Under the pieces are notes generated by a model, which did not search any database, had not been told where the DNA came from, and worked only from the letters and a program-made list of their open reading frames with translations. This document shows, piece by piece, positions 1 through 7,564 of a stretch of 64,000 nt of DNA. Every line of letters starts with the position of its first letter. Positions within the stretch are counted from its first letter, which is position 1. The translations under genes were made by a program, and so were the position numbers. Location: positions 1 through 64,000 of the forward strand of contig NZ_MAEH01000016.1 in NCBI RefSeq assembly GCF_009933135.1. The letters run 5' to 3'. The DNA is from Candidatus Enterococcus leclercqii (GTDB taxonomy: Bacteria; Bacillota; Bacilli; Lactobacillales; Enterococcaceae).

Positions 1-199
1 TCGCTAAAACATCTTTTTCCCCCATAGAAACATGATTTTTATATACTTTCCAAAAGATATTGGCTAAAAATCATTGATATAAATACCTAAAGAATACTAT
101 TATGACCCACTAACATGCATTCTAGGAGTCGTTGCCAATATCTATCAAAGTCAATATAAATATTGTTTATTTCCTGATTCATCGTGTTGAGGCTAAACT

Positions 200-330
200 A
201 TTAATTATAAAAAATGAATAGAAGCATAACACTCCACAGGCGTATATTCGGATGCAACGCGTCCTATATTATCTAATTAATACTATAATCGATTAAATTC
301 AAACTAGTATTTCTATCCTTTAAAATTGTA
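200..330 (-). ncRNA. Candidate guide RNA (omegaRNA-like) at the 3' end of the TnpB/TldR gene
   Basis: TnpB and TldR proteins use a guide RNA that overlaps the 3' end of their gene and continues past it. On the minus strand just after the stop codon there is a small hairpin (GGACGC-GTT-GCATCC, 248-262), then a block containing CGCCTGTGGAG resembling right-end scaffolds of IS200/IS605 elements. After it comes AT-rich DNA that could hold the guide (below about 225). No transposon end or tnpA is seen. The 3' border and guide cannot be fixed from one sequence. Confidence 0.35.
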
Positions 331-1361
331 TTGTTGCATTCTAGACACTGGTATACAGCTCCAGATTCTAAAAGATTAAAGTTCATACTTTTACATCTAT
401 AACATATTTTACTACAAGGGTAGGTTGGGGCCACTTCGGTAAAATCAATATTTAGTTCTTCACATTTGTAGTGGAGTTGCCTTTTTAATTCATAATAGCA
501 CTCCTTTGATAACCTTTTCTGATGTTCTTGTTTTTTCATTAATTCATGAAGAGGTAAATAAGAAATCACTATTTTCTCAGGGCGCTTCTTGAGAATGGTT
601 GTGGTAACATAGTGCCAATAGTTTTCACGAATATTTGAAATTTTCCTGTAGATCAATTGAATTCTTATCTCTAACTTGTGAAGATTCTTTTTTTCAACAA
701 ATAATTTATCTTCATTCATCCTTATCTTTCGACGATGTTGTTGTTTTAGTCTAGCTAGTTTTTTCTCAAGTTTTTTCATTGTGTTAGTTTGGTTTATTGA
801 AGTAAATTTTTCTCCTGTAGACAACACAACTGGATAAGTTCCATCCAAGCAAATTCCCAAAGTACCACTTATTGGATAAGTTATTTGATCAACTTCTAAT
901 CCCACAGCTAAATACCAATACTTTCCGTCAAAAGAGATTCTAGGATTATATACTTTCTTATTCACCGGCAAATTTACATTCGTTTTTACCCAACCTATTT
1001 TTTCCAACAATACAGACTTATCCTTAAACTTTATACGTGTTGAATCATTATAAAATGAGGGAGTTGTTTTCTTCTTGGTTTTATATTTCGGAATTTCAAC
1101 ATATAAATTACTTGACCCATCTATTGTATGAAACCACTTTTTGTAAGCATCACAAGCATCTTTAACAGCTTGTTTTGCTATATTATTCGACACTAAGCTT
1201 AACCAATAGTATTTAGGCCGTTTTTTCATTTTTGTAATATGTTTTCGAATCAACTGGTCGGAAAGGAATCCCCCATCATTAAATCGATAATTCATACGTT
1301 GCATACTTATTGTATAATTATAGACCCAACGAGCAGTTCCCGCGGATTGCCATAGCTTCAT
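273..1361 (-). CDS. TnpB-family protein with degenerate RuvC site (TldR-like)
   Basis: This is a 362-residue protein of the TnpB/IS200-IS605 accessory family. The C-terminal zinc finger is intact (C320/C323 and C339/C342). Aligning the RuvC motifs by eye, the RuvC-I Asp of the usual GIDLG block is Cys171 (GICLD), and the RuvC-II Glu of the IVIEDL block is Ser267 (IVISYL). Only the RuvC-III Asp (D349, LKDRN) remains, so nuclease activity is unlikely. This pattern is known from TnpB-like nuclease-dead repressors (TldR), RNA-guided transcription factors reported in Enterococcus among others. The reading frame stays open upstream to about 1397 and encodes a normal TnpB N-terminus (KKIRLCPTNEQ). 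The ATG with a good ribosome site is at 1406-1408, one base out of frame. Either the gene is frameshifted or it starts at the poorly placed ATG 1361. A decaying TnpB is the alternative. Confidence 0.8.
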   Translation of the reverse strand: MKLWQSAGTARWVYNYTISMQRMNYRFNDGGFLSDQLIRKHITKMKKRPKYYWLSLVSNNIAKQAVKDACDAYKKWFHTIDGSSNLYVEIPKYKTKKKTTPSFYNDSTRIKFKDKSVLLEKIGWVKTNVNLPVNKKVYNPRISFDGKYWYLAVGLEVDQITYPISGTLGICLDGTYPVVLSTGEKFTSINQTNTMKKLEKKLARLKQQHRRKIRMNEDKLFVEKKNLHKLEIRIQLIYRKISNIRENYWHYVTTTILKKRPEKIVISYLPLHELMKKQEHQKRLSKECYYELKRQLHYKCEELNIDFTEVAPTYPCSKICYRCKSMNFNLLESGAVYQCLECNNTILKDRNTSLNLIDYSIN

Positions 1362-1408
1362 TAATTGTTCATTCGTGGGACATAGCCTTATCTTTTTCCT
1401 CGAATCAT

Positions 1409-1710
1409 TTTTTTCCCTCCCTCGAGATTAATGATCTCTTCACCAGAATATTATTGACAAGTCTCCACTAAAATCATTAATTATAAATAAATAATGAAAT
1501 GGAGTCTTCACTATATTTCTGTTGCTTTGAATCACAAACGACCAGTACAGACACACACACATATACAACAAGAAAAGTATAAAAATCACTAACAAGCTCA
1601 CTCTTCTCACTTCTTTCGTTGTTCCCTTCGTAAAAGAAACACACTATTTTTTTGATGACGGGTAACCTGAAAAATTGCCTACTTGACTGTATACTGTAAG
1701 ATAATCCATT
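1409..1710. other. Intergenic region between mgtA and the TnpB-like gene
   Basis: About 300 bases with no convincing gene. GGGAGG at about 1416-1421 (minus strand) is a good ribosome site for the out-of-frame ATG 1406-1408 of the TnpB-like gene. There is a short CA/TG-rich run near 1552-1562. No strong terminator for mgtA is visible. A weak 56-codon hydrophobic minus-strand frame (1440-1610, GTG start) is not called a gene. Confidence 0.5.
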
Positions 1711-4449
1711 TTATAATAACTCTTTATAACGATGGATATAGAATCGTTTCACGATGGTCACTAAAGCCAAGTACGCCACAATAGTAGCTGCTAACCATAA
1801 CCAATAATCGGTCGGCAAAGCTGCTAACCCTAAACTTTGTCCAAAGTTTGTAAATGGCAAGACCGTCCCTACAGCGATACCTAGTGAAGTAATAGCTGTC
1901 ATGATAAATGAACCCCTGCTTTGAATAAACGGAATCTTCGGCGTCCGTAATGCATGTAGTACTAAAGTCTGTGACCATAAGGATTCCACAAACCAACCAG
2001 CATGGAACACAGCAATAAACGCGACTTGTTGAGCTGGTGTCAGAGTATGAAATTCTCCGCCAATAACAGCCGGACAAATGACAAAATACATGAGTAAATA
2101 GGTCGTAATATCAAACACGGAACTTGTTGGTCCTAACCAAATCATAAATTTCCCAATACTAGAAGCTTCCCAACGTTTCGGTTCATCAAGATATTCTCTA
2201 TCCATGTGATCCCAAGGAATCGATACACAGGAGATATCATAGATAAGATTTAAAAAGAGGATTTGCAAAGGCAACATCGGTAAAAATGGTAAGAATGTAC
2301 TGGCAACTAAAACTGAAAACATGTTTCCGAAATTTGAACTTGCTGTGGCTTTGATATATTTCATGATGTTTCCAAATGTTTCTCGTCCAGAAATAATCCC
2401 TCGTTCCAAAATCATCAAGTCTTTTTCCAATAAAATAACGTCGGCGGATTCTTTGGCAATGTCAACTGCGGTATCCACTGAGATACCAACATCCGCTGCT
2501 TTCATAGCTGGTGCATCATTGATTCCGTCACCAAGAAATCCTACAGTATGACCATTTTCGCGTAAAATCCGCGTAATTTGTTGTTTTTGGTGTGGATTTA
2601 GTTTTACAAATACGTTGTATTTTTCTACTAAATGGCTGAGTTCTTGATCTGAAATATTTGCAATATCCTCGCCACTGATTAACTTTTCTGTCCCCAAGCC
2701 AACTTGTTTACAAACTGATTGTGTTACCAAGGCATTATCCCCAGTCAACACTTTCACACCAACTCCATGCGTCTTTAAAGTCTCTAAGGCTTGTTTAGTT
2801 GTTTCTTTTGGAGGGTCTAAAAAGGCTAAATAGCCAATTAAAACCATCTCAGATTCGTCTGCTACTGAAAACTCTCCTACAACGCTAGGATTTGTCTTTT
2901 GTGCAACACCAATCACTCGTAAGCCGTCTTCATTTAATTCGCTTACCTTTTTCAATATTTCTTGTCTAACCTCATCAGTCAATTCTGTAACGGTCCCTCT
3001 AAAATCTACAAAGCTTGAGATGCTCAACATTTCTTCAATTGCACCCTTAGTGATCATTTGGGTTTTTCCACTAGTATCTTCTACTACCACACTCATACGT
3101 CTACGTTCAAAATCAAAAGGAATCTCATCAACTTTTTTGTAACGTATTTCTTTCGTATCCAGTTCTTCTTTTGCCGCATCAATAATAGCAACGTCCAACA
3201 AGTTTTTTAATCCTGTTTGATAATAACTGTTTAAATAAGCATGGCGTAATACACGATCGTCTTCCTCGCCAGATAAGTCCAAATGATACTCCAAAATGAT
3301 CTTATCTTGTGTCAGTGTTCCTGTTTTGTCGGTACACAACACATCAATAGCACCGAAATTTTGAATCGAATTCAGATTTTTTATAACCGTTCCTTTCTTC
3401 GCCATAGCTGTTGCCCCTTTGACCAAATTGGTTGTAACAATCATAGGCAACATTTCAGGCGTCAAACCAACCGCTACAGATAAACCAAATAGAAAAGCTT
3501 CCATCCAATCCCCTTTAGTAAATCCGTTGATGACTATAACTGTTGGGGCCATCAAAGCCATAAACTTGATAAAGAGAAAAGAAGTTTTTCGAATGCCCGT
3601 TTCGAAACTTGTTTGAATCGGCTTACTTGATAATGATCCCGCAACATTTCCAAATAGAGTACGATTACCAGTTCCAATTACCACACCTTCGGCACTTCCG
3701 CTAATAACATTGCTTCCCATATACACCATATTCTCGTAGCTAGTTTCTGAATTATGTTGTGTAACAATGATATCTGATCTTTTTTCTACTGGGTAACTTT
3801 CTCCTGTTAGTGCGGATTGTGAAATAAACAAGTCCTTAGTTGCAATGAGTCGGATATCAGCCGGAATCATATCCCCAGCTGATAATTTGACAATATCTCC
3901 ACAGACAATTTCTTCCATAGGAATTTCATCATATTTGTTCTTCCGTTTTACGGTTGCAGTTACTTTTACAAGCGATTTTAGTTTTTCCGCCGCTTGATTT
4001 GATCGCACAGATTGAATTAAAGTCATTGTTCCGCTGATCAAAACCATTGCGAAAATAATACTACTCCCAAAAAAATCACGATCTTCCGGTGCTACAATAA
4101 CAACATCTGTAATAAAAGAAGTAATCCCCAATCCAATCAGAACTAACGTAAAGGGAGTGATATAGGCTTTTACCATTTCAATGAAAAATGGTGTTTTCTT
4201 TCCATATGAAATCTTATTATCCCCATATTCATTTCTTGCTCTGATTGCTTGTCCCTCAGATAGTCCTTTTTTTGATGTTTGAAATGTATCAAAAAGATTT
4301 TCAATTGTTTTTCGTGCTATTAAACCATAATTTACATCGTGATTCCCATTATTTTTAATTTCCACTCTTCTTTCCTTCTCTCCAAAAAAAATTCGCCACA
4401 ATCCTATCCCAATCATTAGGTATAGAATGATATTTCCTAGCGTCTTCAT
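1711..4449 (-). CDS. mgtA: Magnesium-transporting P-type ATPase MgtA
   Basis: This 912-residue P3B-type ATPase imports Mg2+ across the cytoplasmic membrane using ATP. Visible motifs, in order, are a TGES actuator loop (about residue 216), the phosphorylation motif DKTGTLT (about 374), the GDGINDAP hinge motif (about 642) and C-terminal membrane helices. Membrane segments near residues 95-150 and 290-340 flank the actuator. Length is normal for MgtA/MgtB. The ATG at 4449 has AAGGAGG just upstream. It is the third gene of an operon with mgtC and a GNAT gene whose leader is an M-box riboswitch, so low Mg2+ should induce it. A long inverted repeat lies between it and the GNAT gene. Confidence 0.95.
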   Translation of the reverse strand: MKTLGNIILYLMIGIGLWRIFFGEKERRVEIKNNGNHDVNYGLIARKTIENLFDTFQTSKKGLSEGQAIRARNEYGDNKISYGKKTPFFIEMVKAYITPFTLVLIGLGITSFITDVVIVAPEDRDFFGSSIIFAMVLISGTMTLIQSVRSNQAAEKLKSLVKVTATVKRKNKYDEIPMEEIVCGDIVKLSAGDMIPADIRLIATKDLFISQSALTGESYPVEKRSDIIVTQHNSETSYENMVYMGSNVISGSAEGVVIGTGNRTLFGNVAGSLSSKPIQTSFETGIRKTSFLFIKFMALMAPTVIVINGFTKGDWMEAFLFGLSVAVGLTPEMLPMIVTTNLVKGATAMAKKGTVIKNLNSIQNFGAIDVLCTDKTGTLTQDKIILEYHLDLSGEEDDRVLRHAYLNSYYQTGLKNLLDVAIIDAAKEELDTKEIRYKKVDEIPFDFERRRMSVVVEDTSGKTQMITKGAIEEMLSISSFVDFRGTVTELTDEVRQEILKKVSELNEDGLRVIGVAQKTNPSVVGEFSVADESEMVLIGYLAFLDPPKETTKQALETLKTHGVGVKVLTGDNALVTQSVCKQVGLGTEKLISGEDIANISDQELSHLVEKYNVFVKLNPHQKQQITRILRENGHTVGFLGDGINDAPAMKAADVGISVDTAVDIAKESADVILLEKDLMILERGIISGRETFGNIMKYIKATASSNFGNMFSVLVASTFLPFLPMLPLQILFLNLIYDISCVSIPWDHMDREYLDEPKRWEASSIGKFMIWLGPTSSVFDITTYLLMYFVICPAVIGGEFHTLTPAQQVAFIAVFHAGWFVESLWSQTLVLHALRTPKIPFIQSRGSFIMTAITSLGIAVGTVLPFTNFGQSLGLAALPTDYWLWLAATIVAYLALVTIVKRFYIHRYKELL

Positions 4450-4460
4450 AAAACTTCCTC

Positions 4461-4556
4461 CTTGCTAGGGTTTGGAGAGTCCGGGAACTAAAAACAAATA
4501 GACAATAATAATTGATTTGTTTTTAGTTCACTCTTTTTCTGCAAACCCAACTGCCT
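4461..4556 (-). repeat. Long inverted repeat in the mRNA upstream of mgtA
   Basis: A perfect 15-bp inverted repeat (4485-4499 and 4515-4529, GAACTAAAAACAAAT/ATTTGTTTTTAGTTC, 15-base loop) is extended outward by further complementary blocks (GGGTTTG...CAAACCC and GAGAGT...ACTCT). In the minus-strand mRNA it forms one long hairpin ending just before the mgtA ribosome site. No T-run follows the inner stem, so it is more likely an RNA stability or translation-control structure than a plain terminator. Confidence 0.6.
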
Positions 4557-4566
4557 CGAACTACTG

Positions 4567-5031
4567 TCATCCATTTGTTTTCATCTCCTTTTTTTTCGAA
4601 AAGTATACTAATTCTTTTTTAAATACTTTTAATGTCAACCCATTTTCATGATAAGCATCCATTAAATCACAATACCCCATTTTTTCATAAAATCCCCAGG
4701 CTTGTTTTCTTCCAGTTAAAAAAATGATGGAAAAGTTAAAATTTCTAGCTACCTGCTCGGCATACACAATCAGTCTTTTCCCCAGACTTATTCCTTGATA
4801 ATCTGGATGAATAGCCACTTGCTTTATTTGAATGCAGTTTGAAGAGCAGGGATGCATTAGTAGAGTACCTACTGTCACGCCATTCCGTTTGACCACCAAG
4901 TGAATGTCATTTATCTCACTAATAGGTGAGGCTGTCATATAGGGTTGCCCTGCGCTGGCTTTCAACAACTCATTCCGTAAGATAATCGCTTCCCTGTAAG
5001 TTTGACTGTCCCATCTAACTATAGTAAACAC
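4567..5031 (-). CDS. GNAT family N-acetyltransferase
   Basis: This 154-residue GNAT-fold protein probably transfers an acetyl group from acetyl-CoA to an amine; the substrate is unknown. Residues about 65-105 contain the acetyl-CoA block (IKQVAIHPDYQGISLGKRLI, with Q/G-x-x-G/A pattern), followed by a FYEKMGY motif typical of the family. The start is a GTG (5029-5031), a few bases after the mgtC stop (5036-5038). The GAAGGAGG ribosome site sits somewhat far upstream, so translation may be coupled to mgtC. It lies between mgtC and mgtA and should share their M-box control. Confidence 0.8.
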   Translation of the reverse strand: MFTIVRWDSQTYREAIILRNELLKASAGQPYMTASPISEINDIHLVVKRNGVTVGTLLMHPCSSNCIQIKQVAIHPDYQGISLGKRLIVYAEQVARNFNFSIIFLTGRKQAWGFYEKMGYCDLMDAYHENGLTLKVFKKELVYFSKKKEMKTNG

Positions 5032-5035
5032 TGTT

Positions 5036-5719
5036 TTACCATGTTTCTTCCTCCTTCGTTAGCTGATAAACTTCAAGTACCTCTTTGTTTCTCGATAAAT
5101 GAGCAATGATTTCCTTCATTGCTAGATCCATATTTGAAGCGGGCTCAAGCTCAACCTGTAATTGAACCATATCTCCAGCAAGGTCTTGACATACAAAATG
5201 ACAGAATGATAAATAATACCGATCTAGTTGGGCGATAGTTTCTGTTCTCAGCGAAACTTCGGATGAAATTTTACCTGTAATGATCAAAAAAGAATTTTGC
5301 ACGTTATTTACAGTATCAGGTCGATAAACTTCCGCAATTTGATCAAATCGATGAGAAATAAAACGTATCACAATGTTAACAAAAGTGATCACAATTGCTG
5401 CCAAGAAACCTTCTTTAATCGATCCCGCACCAATCATTACTCCTACTGCCGCTGTACACCAAAGTGTCGCAGCAGTATTTAAACCTGTAACGCTAAAACC
5501 ATCCCGTAAAATGATGCCTCCTGCCAAAAAACCTATCCCACTAACTACTTGTGCTGCTATTCTTGTTGGGCTAGTATCTGTCGTAAATGTCGAAGACAAA
5601 GAAACAAAAATTGTTGCCCCCAGTGAAACTAAAACCATCGTACGTACTCCAGCTAGTTTTTTTCGCCACTGACGTTCAATTCCAATCAATCCACCTGCCA
5701 GCACACTCATAAACAACAT
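5036..5719 (-). CDS. mgtC: MgtC/SapB family membrane protein
   Basis: This 227-residue protein has an N-terminal MgtC membrane domain with four to five helices and the family blocks GGLIGIERQW (8-17), LVSLGATIF and GIGFLAGGIIL. A soluble ACT-like C-terminal part follows. MgtC proteins support growth or survival at low Mg2+. The canonical N-terminus (YEFLI before MLFMS) is encoded in frame just upstream but lacks a start codon. The ATG with a good ribosome site (AGAGAGGAAG, 5741-5750) is at 5736-5738 and is out of frame by one base. Removing C5735 (minus strand) gives MYEFLIMLFMS, a normal MgtC start. The ATG at 5719 may still serve as a weak start. It is the first gene after the M-box leader. 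Confidence 0.88.
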   Translation of the reverse strand: MLFMSVLAGGLIGIERQWRKKLAGVRTMVLVSLGATIFVSLSSTFTTDTSPTRIAAQVVSGIGFLAGGIILRDGFSVTGLNTAATLWCTAAVGVMIGAGSIKEGFLAAIVITFVNIVIRFISHRFDQIAEVYRPDTVNNVQNSFLIITGKISSEVSLRTETIAQLDRYYLSFCHFVCQDLAGDMVQLQVELEPASNMDLAMKEIIAHLSRNKEVLEVYQLTKEEETW

Positions 5720-5782
5720 AATTAAAAATTCATAGCATCACTTCCTCTCTACGTTATTAAAAATAAAAATGAATATGTTAAA

Positions 5783-5825
5783 TAAAAAAACGGTTTTCCG
5801 CACAAAAACTCCGCGAAAAACCGTT
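5783..5825 (-). terminator. Riboswitch-controlled intrinsic terminator
   Basis: Minus-strand hairpin with arms AACGGTTTTTCGCGGAG and complementary TTTTTGTGCGGAAAACCGTT (5789-5825), followed by a run of T residues (5783-5789). It lies between the M-box and mgtC and is the expected expression platform of the riboswitch. Confidence 0.85.
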
Positions 5826-5861
5826 CTAAAATCATCAAATCACATGACAAAATAAGACGTC

Positions 5862-6018
5862 GATCTAATCGTTGAGTTTTGGCACTATACAACGTAAAGA
5901 CAAACATCTTAGCTACCTTAAGAAAAGCCTTGTATTCGACAATCCCTGTTCTACCCATTGGCGTCTCTCGACATTTTTGGGCAGTAGCCTATGTTTGCAT
6001 AGGAGCCTCACCTAACAA
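5862..6018 (-). promoter_or_regulatory. M-box (ykoK leader) magnesium riboswitch
   Basis: The minus-strand leader of mgtC contains the highly conserved M-box blocks in order: TAGGTGAGGCTCC, GGCTACTGCCC, GTCGAGAGACGCCAATGGGT, AAGGTAGCTAAGATG and GCCAAAACTCAACG. This RNA binds Mg2+ directly and, when Mg2+ is plentiful, favours transcription termination. The predicted terminator follows at 5783-5825. Placement before mgtC-GNAT-mgtA agrees with the riboswitch's usual targets. Confidence 0.93.
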
Positions 6019-6040
6019 ATCATATTTTATTTTCATGGAA

Positions 6041-6069
6041 ATAGTAACAAAATGAATTAGCTCTGTCAA
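6041..6069 (-). promoter_or_regulatory. Sigma-A type promoter of the mgtC-GNAT-mgtA operon
   Basis: A perfect -35 box TTGACA (6064-6069), a 17-base spacer and a -10 box TACTAT (6041-6046) on the minus strand. Transcription would start near 6034, about 16 bases before the M-box. Confidence 0.85.
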
Positions 6070-6637
6070 CAAATAGTTTTAGACTTGTAAAAAAAATTTG
6101 AATAATAATTAGTCAATAATAGAACAATCCGGTTTGGATATTCAAATTAAAAACGAAATTTGATCCCAAAGAATACTATGGATTTCCAAGTAACTAGGCT
6201 AAACCCCTCGTTAAGGTATGTTCACTATCTACTAGAACAATACTTGCTAAGGTACAGTTTCTCGACCATTCATATCTTCGGATTGTGGGTTCTTTTTGCC
6301 ATTGCATCTCACAATAATATATAGAATTCGTATATAAAGAATCTATTCTAATAATTTTAACCCAAGTTTCGAATTGTTAATATGTCAAATGTTCGAGGTA
6401 AATATTCTACCAAAATTCTGACCTCGATAAAAACTAACCTATTTTCCAACAAACAAATTTAGACTAGCTCAGCTTGATCATCCTCATTACTATATCAGGA
6501 AATTATTTTCTCACTCCTAAATCTGCCATCAGTGGATACTTTTGTGAACTATATAATATGATATTTCCAAAATAAGATTTTTTTATATTCATACGTTATC
6601 AAGTTCAAAATGTCAATTTAGATTAGTTTTTTTCAAT
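6070..6637. other. Gene-free AT-rich junction between the mgt locus and the conjugation module
   Basis: About 570 AT-rich bases with no supported gene. It lies where a Tn916-like element would carry accessory genes, xis and int after orf13, but none are here. A small hairpin (TCGAGGT...ACCTCGA, about 6391-6425) is present. The element's end or attachment site is probably here but cannot be pinpointed. Confidence 0.4.
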
Positions 6638-7549
6638 TTAATACACATTTATAATTTTCCAGTTCCCTGACTTTTGTAAAGTAAAACAATATTGGAAGCT
6701 ATCCGTTGACTTCGAAATGACATCTAGATACTTAGCCACAACTGAAACTTGAATACTATCTCCTTTTTGTTGATAAACAATCCCAGCCAGCTCAGAAAAT
6801 TTTAAATTGGTATTGATTGGTGGCATTGCGTTATTTTCAACATAATACTCAAGTTCTTTTTCTGGTGCTGTCGGATAAAGTTTGAAAAACGTCTCTAAAA
6901 ATTCAGTGATTTCTTCCGTTGTTTCGGCATCAATTTTTGAATCACTTTCTAATTGTTTTGCCTCATATTTTGCCTTCTCTGGTTTTCCAATCATAGTAGG
7001 TAAATTAGTCACAATATAATTTCCCTTTTCGTCTTTATAGATTGTCACTCGATAAGCAGAAGAAGTAGGTTGTGACTTTTCCTCTTTTGTAATCTTTTGA
7101 TTCACTAAAAATGAAATGACAAATTTTGTTGACTGTTTTTCAACACTTAAAATTTTCACAGATTCAACCTCTGAACTAGTTGGAATGTCCGCTCTAACCA
7201 TATCTTGGCTCAATCCTAATCCTTCTTCTGTTAAATATTGACTAAGTGTACTCACTCTCTTTTCAATTGCTTCTTTGTTATTCTTCCATGAAAAGTATTC
7301 TTTCGCAAAATCGATCGTAAAATTCTCTACTCCTGAGGTATTTACTACTTCCTCTCTCACTACTACTTTTTCATGAGTCGTATGCTGATCAATCGCAGTA
7401 AAATTCTTGTAGATACCAAAAGACACACTACAAAAAAGTAAAATCCAAAGAGCAGTCACTATTTTTCGATGTTTGCCCACTGATACTATCCGTTCTTTCT
7501 TCTGTTTAGAAATCTTCTCCTTTTGACTTCGTTCAATTTTTATCTTCAT
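6638..7549 (-). CDS. Tn916 Orf13-like conjugal transfer protein (TcpC family)
   Basis: This 303-residue protein has one N-terminal membrane segment (about residues 29-49) preceded by a very basic tail, then a long extracellular region. Conjugative TcpC proteins of Tn916, ICEBs1 and pCW3 have this layout and are VirB8-like scaffold parts of the Gram-positive transfer channel. It is the last gene of the transfer operon, directly after the Orf14-like cell-wall hydrolase. Start ATG 7549 has AGAGGAATC upstream. Assignment rests on architecture, size and gene order. Confidence 0.85.
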   Translation of the reverse strand: MKIKIERSQKEKISKQKKERIVSVGKHRKIVTALWILLFCSVSFGIYKNFTAIDQHTTHEKVVVREEVVNTSGVENFTIDFAKEYFSWKNNKEAIEKRVSTLSQYLTEEGLGLSQDMVRADIPTSSEVESVKILSVEKQSTKFVISFLVNQKITKEEKSQPTSSAYRVTIYKDEKGNYIVTNLPTMIGKPEKAKYEAKQLESDSKIDAETTEEITEFLETFFKLYPTAPEKELEYYVENNAMPPINTNLKFSELAGIVYQQKGDSIQVSVVAKYLDVISKSTDSFQYCFTLQKSGNWKIINVY

Positions 7550-7564
7550 CGTGATTCCTCTTTT

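Noticed and set aside
201-225. Shared ATTAATTATAAA between the possible guide region and sequence near 1473-1484
   Set aside because: Pure A/T match of about 12 bases in AT-rich DNA; not at the expected seed position, so not offered as a self-target.
1440-1610. 56-codon hydrophobic minus-strand frame with GTG start after mgtA
   Set aside because: Ribosome site is weak and it runs through low-complexity CA/TG repeats; could be chance.
5749-5958. 69-codon minus-strand frame before mgtC
   Set aside because: It lies inside the M-box riboswitch and its terminator; conserved RNA structure explains the sequence.
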